From Andrena cerasifolii (Eukaryota; Arthropoda; Insecta; Hymenoptera; Andrenidae): DNA of 64,000 bases. The DNA is taken from positions 10,230,001 through 10,294,000 of the forward strand of contig NC_135123.1 of assembly GCF_050908995.1 (NCBI RefSeq), written 5' to 3'. A program made the translations under genes and the position numbers. Shown in pieces: positions 23,187 through 35,170 of the stretch (position 1 is its first letter; each line of letters opens with the position of its first letter). Under the pieces are notes generated by a model. The model had not been told where the DNA came from. It searched no databases and saw only the letters and a program-made list of their open reading frames with translations.

Positions 23187-24168
23187 AGGAAACACGTTCT
23201 CTTTATCAATAATTATACACTATAGTAGAATACACTTTCAACGTTCCACCAAAAAATATAAATCCACAGTGGAATTTAGGATTCCCACCGGAACTCCAAA
23301 AACTGATCAAAGCCGAATCCACGCTTCTGAACCATAGGAAAAATTAATTTTTCTTCGCTCGCGACATCGCATCCAAAAATACACCACATTCTCCGATGAA
23401 AGCTTTACTTCGCGAGCCACCATTAGCCAGTGTAACGCAGAATGCGTTAAACTGCGATTCAAGCGTCAGGATTTCGAGTAATTGCAAATTCAGAATACCC
23501 CAAAGCTCTGTGCGATAGCTGGTACCGATGAATATTTAAAAAAAATCGTGCATATTTATTTCGTTGCACGCGATTAAATGGAAACCGATCGATCCCGCCG
23601 CGTTGTAGTTCCCTCGCACCCCCCCCCTGCCCCACCCCCGCAGTTAATTAATCGACTCTGTCGATATTTCGTTAACCGTCATTCGCAAAATTATTCCGCG
23701 CGTCTCGTACGTTTCCGGTGTAATCGTTATTGCGCGGATCGCGTAGCACGCGCGCCTATGCAAAGTTAAATACGCGGCCGTAACATTATTCCGGGACCGC
23801 AAACAGTACGGGAGTCGCGGGTGTTGCCGAAAGCGCGCGGCCGTCGTTATGCGAGCCCCGCTAAATTATTTGCATTACTAATACGAGTTATTCGGGTCGA
23901 ATTAAAATCATGAAAATTATCTATAAATTATTTGCGCACGCCGGGGGCGTATTGTTCCCTGGACCGGGTCCGGGGTGGCGTTGCGAATGCCGGCGCGATA
24001 ACGAGGAATTGGTTATGTTCTTTACGAAGCATTCTCATCGTGTTCATTGCTCATTGTTCGTTGAATAAAGGGTAAATAAGTTCATCCCCAGTTCACAGTA
24101 TCCTGGGCGCTTTTTGTCGGCCCGAAGGCTCGGGGGTTCGAGCAGAAGGAAGAATCAGAAAATTATAT
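23187..24168. promoter_or_regulatory. CpG-rich block with POU octamers, enhancer-like (inference)
   Basis: Positions 23570-24000 are CpG-dense and repeat-poor, and mix GC-rich DNA with TTAATTAATCG-type homeodomain words. An exact POU octamer ATTTGCAT is at 23868-23875 and a near match TATGCAAAG at about 23758. Such texture is common in insect developmental regulatory DNA, but nothing here proves function. The C-run at 23618-23640 is low complexity. Confidence 0.25.
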
Positions 24169-24560
24169 AGGGGAGACCGGGGCTAGTTGATACAGACGAA
24201 TTATCTCGACACTGTATATATGTAGCTCCATTTCAGCGAGATATGTGAAGATTGTTGTTCGATTATTCCTTATGATCCACCCTACGAGTGTGTACATTGA
24301 CGTTAACAATCGTTTTATGACTGTTTTCGTTTATATAGCGAAAAAGTAAATAGTTTTGATACATACAAATTGATCGTCCAAATAACATTTTTTCATTCAT
24401 TTTGTATGTATTTTCTCAAGTTTCCGCTTACTATATATTAAAGAGGAAGGACCAAAGTATATTTTTGCATATTTGCTATTAAGTAATTAATTCAAATAAA
24501 TAATGAAAAAATATTGAAAACAGAATAGCGTATCAACTAGCCCCGCAGTGGGGTAAATTC
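24169..24560. repeat. GGGGCTAGTTGATAC inverted-end element
   Basis: GGGGCTAGTTGATAC (24179-24193) is exactly mirrored by GTATCAACTAGCCCC (24530-24544). The ~340-bp AT-rich interior is noncoding. A 37-40-bp piece of the interior (CGTCCAAATAACATTTTTTC at about 24374) recurs directly after the element at about 24577, suggesting a duplicated or second partial copy. Confidence 0.65.
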
Positions 24561-24574
24561 GCACAAGTTACCTT

Positions 24575-24613
24575 CGTCCAAATAACATTTTTTCATTCAT
24601 TTTGTACGTATGT
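24575..24613 (+). repeat. Direct repeat of 24373-24411
   Basis: CGTCCAAATAACATTTTTTC followed by ATTCATTTTGTACGTAT duplicates the interior of the neighbouring element with one visible change. It follows GGGGTAAATTCGCACAAG, another repeat-like head. Confidence 0.7.
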
Positions 24614-27201
24614 AAAGGAAATGTAATTCCTTTAATTTAATTTGAATATTACCGCGCTCCCTCGAGCGGTAATAAAGTAGAGCGTGTGAAGGACGAGAGG
24701 GTAAACAGAAAACAGTTGTGCACGTGGCAATTCACGCAGAGTAATTAGTAACGACAGTGCAAGTTGCCGAATATGTGACTGGTCACTTGACCAATAACAA
24801 ATTCACCAACCACTAGTATAAAAAAAAATATGCTGAATCTATAAGTACAAAAACTGGCAAAATCGCCGCCGAAATACAGTCAGGGAATGTACAAAAATTT
24901 CTGCAGTAGTAGTCAGTAACAGGCATGCCATCGCGACCAATGGAGGGTTAACAACAGGGGCGACCAAAATGGGGTGGCAGCGGAATTTGATATAAGATCG
25001 CCGGCGAAAAATGGTCGACTAATTGTAAGTGGCCGCGCTATGGAACAGCGAATGGCCTGGGTCTAATTGTTCTACACTGTCTGGAGCTGCAAGATTTCCC
25101 CAGAGCGATCGACTCCTTGGTCTCGGGCGTAAAAGTTCTGCCGATAATAATTCTGGAACTTGACTGGTCAGGAATAGTAGGTACGAAAGGAACTCGACGA
25201 CGCTGCGGAAGCCAGGAAACTCGGTTCTGAAAGCTGGTATAACGTATTTATGAGATTCAGACCCCCCTCCCCCCTCCTTTTCTTTGCGGGACTCACGAGT
25301 AACGACGCGAGGGAGTGGACGGTGCACTTGTCAGCTCTTTCGGGAAATTTCTCACGTAAATATTCAACACGCGGGGCCGATATAAGGAAAGTAAAGTTTT
25401 TTAAGACATCCCCTCCGTGGGAGTTCACTGTTTGATGAAGGGCGAGGGATGAAACATTTAAGGGCAACGCCATTACGAGTTAACTGAAAGGGATGCTGCT
25501 GGTTCGTCCAGGCTCCGGGGCGGAGAGTTCCAGTGTACTCGGGGAAACGAATTTGTTATGAATGGTATTTGAAGTATGTAGAGGCCATTGGAGAGAGTGT
25601 GTTGAATATGAATATTTTGGTGTCGTTGAGGCACTGCTCGGAGTAATTCGAGGATAATGGGGAACGTTGAGGGGAGTGAAGTGTCAGTGACAAGGAATAC
25701 TGTGGATTTCATGTGTATTTAACGAGTGGTTACTTTAAGATAGCAAGCAGGGGTAGCTAAGTAGTTGAGTAGATAAACTTAATTATTTTAAACAGTGTAT
25801 GTACTCTGCATTACAAAGTTTCTTTCACAATATTAAATAATGTAGTGTTCTAAGTATTCTGAAAATATTAATGTTATCCAAATTTCTCTCTGTCAGTAAT
25901 TGCTTGGCACTGAATAGTTCAGCTCTATTCCCATAATTCGAGTAGGGTAAAGAGTACAATGGTTGGCCACTTAAGTAAGAGTGTCACATAAATATCGAGT
26001 TGTAAATGTGAATTTAGTAAATTTGAAATGGAAATCAATATAAATAAGTACGAAGAACTCGTAATAATCTAAAAATAAATAGAGTTTATAAAAGAAAAAT
26101 AGAACTCAACGAACATTTTTAATTAAAAGCCGCAATATCTAGTACAGACTATAAACGATGATTTACTCGTAGAATTCATTACACAGAGAATCGTGGAAAT
26201 ACAGAACTGTAGTGTAACTGTAATAATACGAGGCATGTTATTATGTGTTGTTGAAATAGAAACACGCCATTTGTGTGGAACGCGAAATGTTTCCAATTAT
26301 TGTAACTAAAGCTTTGATCAAACGAATAATGCGAGGCTCGATTTGTAGGTAACTATTATGAATGGAGGATCATGTGCACTGGAAACGAGACATTTCGTTG
26401 AATGTCTCATGTAGCTTTAATTTGGGTAACTAAGAAGATAAGTGGTAGACGTTCGTAATAGTTAATCCAGACGTCCAAGATTTTGAGTTGTAACTTTATA
26501 GAGAATCGATGGTACCGTATCTAAAATTGTAATCCACGTGCAATATACGTAAAATATGTATAACATTAATGAGATTTATGCGCATATGTGGGTACTGGAC
26601 AGTTTAAAACCTGGGAATCGATTGAAGATAATCATAAAAATATTAGACAAGATAATCAATACGAAGAAACTGTAATATTTATAACACACATTGTAGAATC
26701 TTAATGCAATAATTTTAGTTCGGTTATTACATAAAATCACGACATTACTTTTCCACATTTCCATAGTAGAAAATCATTTTTTACACCAAAGATTATTTAC
26801 TATTTTCTCACCCCCAATCGCGGTTTAATCTCTGTCGTTAAACATGCCTCGTAGCATTGCATATTGACCATTAGACGAAGTATATGGAGAAGTAAACTAT
26901 TTAGAAGGGATTATACCGACGAGGATGGAAAGTAAAGATGCACCGCATTTAATCCAGTTATTAATGTATTAAAGGGAGGCGGCCTTTGCAATCTGAAGGC
27001 AACGAACGAATTTCTAGTGAACTATAACGGGGATGTTTGAACGATAATCTATTTAGCAATCTTTCAACGTGCTTTTTATTTACATTCTCATTAAGGTATA
27101 TAGAAACTGAATTATGGCGGAATAAATTGTTTCAATTCTGATTCGCGAATCTGTCGAATTAAAATTTCCAGGATTTGTTGGAGAAGAATGGTGATTCTTC
27201 G
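24614..27201. other. Noncoding block
   Basis: No gene recognised. Positions 25010-25700 are GC-richer with a C-run at 25260-25280; 25730-27200 is AT-rich and stop-dense in all frames. No structured repeat was seen. Confidence 0.45.
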
Positions 27202-27331
27202 TATCGATGGCTTAGTGCACAAACATTGTATGTCCACTTTCTGTGAAAATTGAGTTTTTATATGCAACAAATACTTCTTGACTGAATAGTTTAGGAAAAA
27301 TCACATTTATATCTACTTCATAAATTTGTCA
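27202..27331 (+). repeat. Solo arm of the 61165-61428 foldback element
   Basis: TATCGATGGCTTAGTGCACA, then TTGTATGTCCACTTT, GAGTTTTTATATGC and CACATTTATATCTA follow the left half of the element at 61165-61428 in the same order with a few changes and one replaced segment. The complementary right arm is absent. Confidence 0.8.
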
Positions 27332-28730
27332 GACTTCTAACGGGACTACACTGTGGGTGACAATTCGTCCCTGGTTCCTGCAGGTGTTACAGAATTTAAA
27401 AACCCCAATTTGAGAGTCACAGATGTTTTTTTAATTCACTAATTCATACCGGTGCTATACAACACCATCGACATTGCTATTTTCATTACTCGCCAACAAT
27501 AACAGCCACACTGTAAAATCACCCCAATGCACCAGTACCAATAAAACAATGCAGCGTTCATGGATATTTTAATATCCCTAAAAAATTCACTAGTAATGTC
27601 TCGTAAACGAGTCATACAGAGTGAGGGTACAAAGGTACCTATTAAAAAAATCATATCGTTTCTTTTCAACTCTTTTGCCTCGTGCCCTGCCACAATGCAG
27701 CAACCCTCAAGGTTTTTGGAGGCTGAAAAGCCACAGTTTGAAAGCCATCGATGTGCGGGCACGCGCTAACAACAATACCAACGTTTACGATAAAATTATT
27801 CCGGTCAGCCATCAGTGAGCTGTAGCATCAGGAACGAAACAACGAACCCTCCCTCTGTTGCCTCCGGGTTCTGTGCCCCCGTGGCAAAACAGTTCCATTG
27901 GCAGCGCGGCATTGTGAATCAAGGGAAGAACGAAATCGTAGGGAAGGACTTTCGAATGGTAATCAGCGCAAGGGCCGGCCTTGCAGCTAATTAACGGACT
28001 GTAATTAGAATTCAGGATCGGGATGCGTAGAATGCTTGCGGGGCGGTAGCGTGCCATACAATGGCTCGCAACGAGAGAATATCAGAGGATGCACGCCATG
28101 GCGGGCTGCTGGTTTGCTCGAAATTGGGTTTGAAATGAAATGGACGGATGCAGAATGCATGGCGTACTTTGTATTTCGATCTGCACGCGCCCGTGCCCCC
28201 GTTTACCTTTCCCATCTTTTTCATCATGGACGTCGTTCTGCATTCCGTCGCTTTGATCGCCCCAAACGTTTCATGCTACCTATTCGGCCCGCATTCGGCC
28301 CGCCGCTTGGGCCATTCTTGCCTAATTTCCTCGCGAAGGCATTGGTATTTGAAGGCGTAGGGATTTCAGAAACGACACGTGTGACCTGTTTGGTGGTTTT
28401 CGGTTAGGAACGTACCTATGTTTTTAGAGGTTGCCAGGACGCATCGGTTGGTATAGGAATGGCATATGTTTCACCTACCCTTCACTGCGTTCCATATAAG
28501 AGCGTACCAACGCCCCTACCGATTTGCGACCGATCTGCGCAGCTCCCACGGATCTGACACGTAGCACTTTCCCTGCCGGTTTACTACCAAGCAACAGTGT
28601 ATCCCTGCGCGAAACGAGTATGCTCTAATGTGGAACGCAGTGTACTCTAAACATGAAATATTTTTTCACAGTTCATCGTGAAATTCTTTTCATATTAGCC
28701 TTTACAATTGTTTACTTTCCAAACGATACA
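27332..28730. other. Noncoding block
   Basis: Mixed composition; overlapping frames on both strands at 27439-27818 and 28012-28407 without motifs. No RNA gene or repeat recognised. Confidence 0.4.
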
Positions 28731-28779
28731 CTTGAAACTTTATTAATCTTTGGTATATAAATTATATAATTATGTAATT

Positions 28780-29180
28780 AGTATAATAAATTATTCAAAT
28801 AAATAATGATGAATTACTCGAATAAATAGAAGAAATAATTTGTTCAGAAGAGTAAATAATTATTATTTAAATAAAATATTGTACTAAAAAGAATTTATTC
28901 GGATAAGTACGTTACATACTTATACTTGAAACAATTAGAATAATGCCCAATTCTGATTCGCAATCGATCCATGCAATTTCATTTTAAACAAAAATTTTCA
29001 AACATTAGTATAAGCAAACATTCTTGTACCTAAACATTTCGCAAAGATTAAAGGAGTTTCAAATTTATCGTTTGAAAAACAAATAATTATATACTAAAAT
29101 ATAATTAATACTTCCAATTATTCGAATATTCTAGGAAACTCTTCGTATTCGAAGAAACTATTCGTATTCGAATATTTACA
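28780..29180. repeat. TTCGAA/ATTCGAATAA-type degenerate repeats
   Basis: Several ATTCGAATA or ACTCGAATAA words in AT-rich DNA (around 28815, 28895, 29120, 29165), ending with GAATAATGCCCAATTCTG near 28955 that matches the terminus of the element at 50507-50648. The order is too degraded to delimit individual copies. Confidence 0.5.
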
Positions 29181-29870
29181 TCTCTAACTTGACCATCTTT
29201 CGCAGAATTGCAGGAACCTTCTTCCGAATTGTACATCCTCCTTTTTTTTATACGGTTATGTGGTTGGTTTTTCGAGTTATATTTTCTTAGCGAGACTCCT
29301 CGGCAATAATGGGCTCTGTGCATTTAATCCTTTCAGCATTGAAACGGTTCCTTCAGAGCTATCGCTGAAGAGGCCGTGTTACAAAATGCTGCCTCTCTAT
29401 AGGCAATGCTAGCCAAGAACAAAGGGTGAGCCAGTGGGAACTGCACAATTCAAGAGTGGAGTTTTGTTAAATAAAGTCCAATTTCATGTTTTCCTGTGGC
29501 ACACTCGCTGTCTGCTTTTTCCGCATTACCTACTGCTTCTCGTTTCTTTGTATGGGTAGTTCTTTTATACGAGTTTCTACCTTTGTTACAAAGAGTGTTG
29601 GATAATTTTTCTACGTCGCAAAATGTACGAGGATATTAGACAGATGCGCTTTGGAAAATTCAGTGCCAAAAATTCGCGACATCAAATATGAATGGTAAAT
29701 GGGTTAATTGATAATGTTTGATATCAATATTTCCAAAAGATACTACAGTTACTCAGGTCAAATGTGTATAAGCGCAGTATACAACACAAATTCAGTGTCT
29801 TTCATCTTAGAAAGTTTGCGCTGGTTTCCAATATTGATTAAAATAATAAATTAAAATAATAATGCTAAAA

Positions 29871-30105
29871 CCAGCGGCCGTAGCCGCGATGGAAAACACC
29901 GGTTCTCGTTAGATCACCGAAGTTAAGCATCGCGGGGCGGTGTACTGGGGAAAGATGGGAGACCACCTTTCTCCCGGTGCGCTGCTGCTGCTGGGACCCG
30001 AAGGAGAGAGGGACTATAGTTCGTTGGACAATATAAACAAATATAAGCTTGAAAGGCCATTCTGCTTAAACACACAAGAAAACAATAAAAACAAACAACA
30101 AACAT
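29871..30105 (+). mobile_element. 5S rRNA-derived SINE or 5S retro-pseudogene
   Basis: Positions 29871 to about 29996 resemble eukaryotic 5S rRNA. They include CACCGGTTCTCGT, GATCACCGAAGTTAAGCATC (covering the box A region), AAGATGGGAGACC (intermediate element) and CCCGGTGCGCTGCTG (box C region), in the right order and spacing. The 5' CCAGCGGC can pair with 3' GCTGCTGG (one G-U), so helix I is retained. No T-run terminator follows; instead about 70 bp of other sequence leads to an A-rich tail at 30068-30105. That arrangement fits a 5S-headed (SINE3-like) retroposon or a read-through pseudogene better than a functional 5S gene. A single copy is visible here. Confidence 0.65.
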
Positions 30106-31383
30106 GATAATACTATTGGAACCTATACGTTACTGTATGACAATATTGCTATTGTGCAAAGTAAATGTATATCACACTCATCTACTATGAATTCTGGGAG
30201 ACTATGGATTAGTAATATCCCACATACTATATATTCCACGGTTATTATAGAAATAGACACTCAAAGTAAGGGAATAGAAAGATATAGAAGGACATATTAA
30301 TTCCGACTTAAATAATTAAATTTAAATTACACTACACAAAAATCGATTTCGAAAAGTGGAAAAACGATGTGTATAATCCCCAAAAGTCCGATAACCGTCC
30401 GGAGAAATCTCTACCAGCAGTTTCGTTGAATTTCTATTTGGCAAAGGTTTTCCCGCGATCTCGTTTTAATGCAATTTCCGGCCGCTCGATGTCGATCAAT
30501 TCCCAGTCAGTGTCTCTGGAATGGCCGATGCTGCTTGTTTGATATGAACTGGGTGGGCTGGCCAGTGGCCAGTTCGCTCAATCCCGCTGTATTCCTCCAA
30601 CAATATCGACCGTTTCCTCCCTAAAAACTCTTAAAGCGCGAAACCAGCTGAATTTCTCGTTCCGCGCGATATCACCGGCATGTCGTAATTAGCGAGTCGG
30701 CCGCGTGGAATCGGACGGTCAGCCAATCGCCAATAAAATATCGACTGGCCGCGGTCGTAATCGCGATTACGATAACGCGGCTCGACTAACGGTCGTCGTT
30801 GATGCCGCCTCCCTGAACGTCTCGTTTCCCAATTATCCATGGTATCGACGGTTTTCGAAAAAGTTTCGCTGCCTGCTACCCCCATTATGCCCGATTATTC
30901 GCCATTATAACAGAGCATCTGAATTTTATTTCTATCCAAGTGTATTGAAGCACCGATGAATTTATTTCATTAACATCGAACTCTTGGCCAAATGGTACTA
31001 ATAATTAATTAATTGCACACGGTCGTCATTGCGTCGCTGAATTGTCGGTGCACAGGTAATTAACGTGGACACCCTTGAATAAAAATGGTGGCCTGATATA
31101 AACACGTGCAACATCAAGGTTACTGTGGACTGTTATCCTTCATTGTAACAAATCTTCTGCTGGTAGATTGCGCTTTAATAATCATTGCTCTTCTATAAAT
31201 GATAGTTTGCATATGACGAATTTATTTCTAGAATTTTAAAACAAACTAGACTTTCTCAAAAACTGTAACAGTTACAATTAGTGAATAGTTTGTGCCGTTC
31301 GTTTTTCGAATTTATTTTGAAATTATAACGCGATCATGCCGTTATGATAACGTTCGAATTAAATTTTATAGATTCTTCTTAAA
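30106..31383. other. Noncoding block with CpG-rich centre
   Basis: AT-rich flanks surround a CpG-rich stretch at 30420-30900, which contains the palindrome annotated at 30755-30772. Frames open on both strands (30631-30885 -, 30705-30959 +) show no motif. Confidence 0.45.
30755..30772. promoter_or_regulatory. 18-bp palindrome with inverted TAATC sites
   Basis: TCGTAATCGCGATTACGA is a perfect palindrome presenting TAATC and GATTA in inverted orientation, words bound by K50-type (Bicoid/Orthodenticle-like) homeodomains. It lies in CpG-rich, repeat-free DNA. The regulatory role is inferred from the motif only. Confidence 0.25.
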
Positions 31384-31745
31384 GGGGTTATGCCTATTCA
31401 AGCGGTCGAAAAAAGGCGAATATTTGTGAATTTTTTTTGAAGAACCGGAAGCGTATAATTTTACAAAACTTTTTGCGTTTAAAAGAGCAACGTTTAAAGA
31501 ACATTTGGTATTTTTTTCGTAGAAAAATATTTACGTTTATAATAAAATAACAAGCGACATCCAAGAAGCATTTTTAAAAATTTGGTTTTGCGGTGAGCAT
31601 TGCCATTCGGAAGCAGATTATCTAAAATAAAAAAAACAAAAAAGATTTCGTTAGTATATTAATGTATCCTCAGGTTGACGGAGAGAATTTTCCGAAATAT
31701 TAAGTTAAAACAACATGGCAGCTATTTAAACTTGAAATCCTGATT
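31384..31745 (+). mobile_element. TTAAGGGG-ended element, copy 2 (5' part)
   Basis: Starts TTAAAGGGGTTATGCCTATT and follows, in order, the minus-strand reading of 20331-21034: CGGAAGCGTATAA, AAAAGAGCAACGTTTAAAGA, GTAGAAAAATATTTACGTTT, and a GGTGAGCA block. The distal end is missing; another repeat (31765-31994) begins just after it. Confidence 0.65.
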
Positions 31746-31764
31746 TTTCCTGCAAAAATTACGC

Positions 31765-31994
31765 GAGGGGCACGCGGGGGTGAGCAGAACGCGTCAGCTG
31801 CCCGTAGGACGTTCCACTCACCCCCGCGTGCCCCTCAAGCGCCCTCGATGGACACGTATTTAGGTGAGACTCAAAGTCAATTTTCTCGAAAACGAAGCCT
31901 TTACCGCAATTTCGTTACTTTTGATTTTCGTCGTATTTTTGCCTGTATAATCACCCCCTAGAGTATTGACCATAGGTAGAGGAACACCCTGTAT
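31765..31994 (-). repeat. CAGGGTGTTCCTC-headed element ending in a GC-rich hairpin
   Basis: On the minus strand the unit starts after a TA run with ACAGGGTGTTCCTCTACC (31992 downward) and ends in an exact 20-bp inverted repeat: GAGGGGCACGCGGGGGTGAG at 31765-31784 against 31817-31836, with a 32-bp loop. It has the same head class as 736-747 and 5354. It is noncoding and its superfamily is unknown. Confidence 0.6.
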
Positions 31995-33071
31995 ATATAT
32001 ATATATAGAATTATTCAGGTACATATATCTACACCCAATGCGCAATTTTGGAGGGAGTAAGTTGTTTTGTACAGTAATTGGACATGGACGGTCCTCACCA
32101 CCCATTATCGTTCATTAGAATTCTCCTTCCAAATTTGTGGAAAATACTGACGAGCGTCGAACAAACGAGACCAATCGGGTATTCTCTGTGCCCCTCGTCA
32201 TTTATTGTCCCCCTTTTGCTCCCTTTGCCAGGCGTGCATAAAAAAAGGCTCAACGTTAATCCTAGACCAGCGGCAGTAGAGAAGGTTCGAACTAATTTTT
32301 CAAAAACTCGCACCGTTGGCTCCGCGATAATCCCAAATGAAAAAGCGACCGGCGAGCTGCTCGCAGCTATCACGCAGTCAGGTCGATATTATACCCTTTC
32401 GCTTTACGCGGTTGATTTCTTGTTAACTTTCGCAATCATGGCCACGTCATCCTTTATCATTTATCATGAACGGTGGGAGTGACGTGAAACTGCGCCGAGG
32501 TAAAAATGAGGGAGCGAACGCGAGGAAAAGCGAGGGTTTCCATTAAAAAAGGAAACGTTCCAAACTCTTTTGGGAGTATTTGTCTGTTATTTCCTTTGGA
32601 AATTCGGGGCCGGCGTGGTCGAGCAGCGGCCGCGTGTGAAATAGTGAATTTGAAAATTGACAGAAAGAGCGGAAATTTTCGGTAATTGGTCTAATACTTG
32701 AAACGAGTGAGTAAATTATTTGACCTGTTCCATTAAGCTGGATAATTTGAACTTTTTCAAACGACTACAGGTTGCGTGAAGGTGTTCAATCAGATACGAC
32801 TGAAACAGACATTTCCAGGGGTGTTGGTTTATTTTGGTGAAATTAAAGTAATTCCTTTTCAATTTCGCTTTAACTCTCTCGTCCACTGATCGATAGTTCC
32901 TTCCCCATTCTCCCATTTGGATTGTTGCTTTGCTGCCGGTGAAACGAGCTTTCCAAACGGACACATTAAAAAGCCTCTAGTAATTAGAAGAAAATTTATT
33001 TCTCTTTTTAATTCAACGATACTTAAATTCCATTTTCATCGTCCATGCAGGGAGATTCTTTGCTCGTTATT
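31995..33071. other. Noncoding block
   Basis: A TA microsatellite borders the repeat at 31990-32007. The 134-codon frame at 32078-32482 has a plain composition and no motif. Positions 32480-33070 are unremarkable. Confidence 0.4.
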
Positions 33072-33699
33072 TTAAGGGGAGAAGCTAATCCTTTGTAACT
33101 TTATGGGTATTTTATTTAACATTATAATAAATACAAAAGAAATAAAAGAGTATGTTAAATATTTTTTTTTCGAGATGCAAAACGGCGCCGGTTGTAGCGT
33201 CTCTGGTAGTTATGTGAAACAGACCAATATTTTTTTTTTTAATTTATGTTCCAACTGTAAGAATATGAATCACAAATGGTGTAAAAAAATTGCATATTTT
33301 AAAACGGCCGAATTTCAAACATTTTCGCCAAAAATTCGCGTTTGATTTGTTTAAAAACAGTAGTTAAAATCAATAATTTGGTTAAACATTGTCGTTCGTA
33401 TTCTGAGGAATATTATAAACTAAAAGTGTGCAAAATTTGAAGTTGATTGGTCACATAGTTTTTGAGTTATCCCCGGCGCCAATTTTGAAAACGTGGTTTC
33501 GAGAAAAACGCGTTAAAAATGCGTTTTAAGTATGCTCGACGCTCCGAGGCGCGCTGACTCACCGGGCTATATTATCGACACGGAGTTGAATTTCGACCTG
33601 TAACTTTGAAAATATATTTTTGAAATGTTTTAGAAGCGAGTTAAGGAAAAAAATTTTGTTTCTATTTTTCGTTCGATTTATACGGTCTTCTCCCCTTAA
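33072..33699. mobile_element. TTAAGGGGAGAAG-ended MITE
   Basis: TTAAGGGGAGAAG (33072-33084) and CTTCTCCCCTTAA (33687-33699) form exact terminal inverted repeats that include TTAA at each extremity. The ~600-bp interior is AT-rich and noncoding, with GGCGCCGG/CCGGCGCC words on both sides (33184, 33471), which adds inner symmetry. It shares terminal style with 20331-21034. No transposase is present. Confidence 0.8.
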
Positions 33700-34888
33700 G
33701 ATCAGAATCGATAAAACCCTCCCGCAAACAGAGTTGACTTTCTTCAATGAACTTTAAACCAAATCATTCAAAACTGCACGTAATTAATGAAAGAAATGCA
33801 AGCATTTTAAAAGCCACTGGGCAAACCTCCATTGTTACTCGTAATCCGCTACTTTATTTTCCATTTTCTCGCCTGCCCGTGACTCTCACCCAATCTGGTG
33901 CTCTGAAAGAGCAGAGTCCAGAGTCTAGAGATTGCAAAGCTTAAATAGTCGACAGGAATGGGCGATATTAAAAAGGAGCTGCGGAGAAAAGACGCAGGGA
34001 CAGTGCCACGAATGTAGAGCTGATAAATTCCACGGATTAAGCCTGTAAAGTATGAGAAATAGCGGAATAAGCGCAGGCTACCGCGGGGTCCGCGTAAACC
34101 CCGCTTTATATCGATTCGCAAGAGAAAGATCTTGTCCTGGGAGCGTTCTACGCGGGGATTCCGTCTTCATATCCGATCGTTACCTTCCTTGGAACCTTCG
34201 TTTACTGCTCGGTTCGCCGAAATATCGATGAGATTAATCGAATCTTGCGGAAGTGCGCACGTTTCAGTCGTCGAAGGGAGTAAGTATCAAACTTTGCAAC
34301 GCCCTTACTTCCGAGCTGGGATCGCCGTTTTACCTCTCGAAATTTGATCTGAGGGAACCCCTCCCCCCCCCACTTTTTTTTTATATACGTACGTATATAT
34401 TTCCCCTGGAGCGACGATCACGGGGGGGCCTGGCAACTTTGAAATCTCAACGATCCTCGTAAAGGTGAAGGACGTTATTGCGCGGGACTTTCCTCGTTGA
34501 ATTTTCGGAATCACTTCGCAAACTCCCAATTGTAATATACAATTTCGCGATGCACTCTGAAACTTGGTCCATCTGGAAAATAACCCTCGGTCTCGTTTCA
34601 AGTGCCCTCCTCTACCAAGTGACCACTCCGCCAAGGGTTTATCGTTCTTAAACTACTTTCGCAGTTTTGCGATACTTGGGCCCGCGGAGCGACGGGTACT
34701 TCGCCGGAGGACACATCGGGGGACGCGGCAGTCTCGATTATGACAGTGGCAGTCAGCTCGGTGGACTAAACGCGGGGGCTTTAGAGAATTGGGCCTCTTC
34801 GCACCGTGCAATCACATTTTTATAGTAAAGGTGATGAGTTACTGTTAGACGGCTCATCTGAAGGGCAAATAATTAGGAAATTAAATTA
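33700..34888. other. Noncoding block
   Basis: Mixed composition with low-complexity C-run/T-run and TACGTA words at 34358-34405. Frames on both strands (34132-34462 +, 34305-34634 -) lack motifs. Confidence 0.4.
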
Positions 34889-35121
34889 AGGGTACAATTG
34901 GAATTAGCAAAGATGATTTCGCAATCTTTGCGCGAGAAGTTTTTTCGCGAATTAAAGGGAATTAGCTTCTTTCATACATGAGTCATGTTTATGGGGGGGA
35001 TTGCAAGTTACAGAAATTCTTATATCCGACTAGAATATTTGACAATCGCAGCCATCGGCTCGGTTCCCACCGATTACCAGGTCTCACCGCGAGGAGGTTG
35101 CTGCGCTTGGAGACCCGTAGA

Positions 35122-35153
35122 GAGATAGATGGAATCAAAGTTCCATCGATCTC
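35122..35153 (+). repeat. Miniature hairpin 1
   Basis: GAGATAGATGGAA (35122-35134) pairs with TTCCATCGATCTC (35141-35153) across a 6-base loop, with one mismatch. It is a clear relative of the hairpin at 35171-35222, so the two are tandem duplicates. Confidence 0.7.
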
Positions 35154-35170
35154 CCTGTACATGAAGCCTA

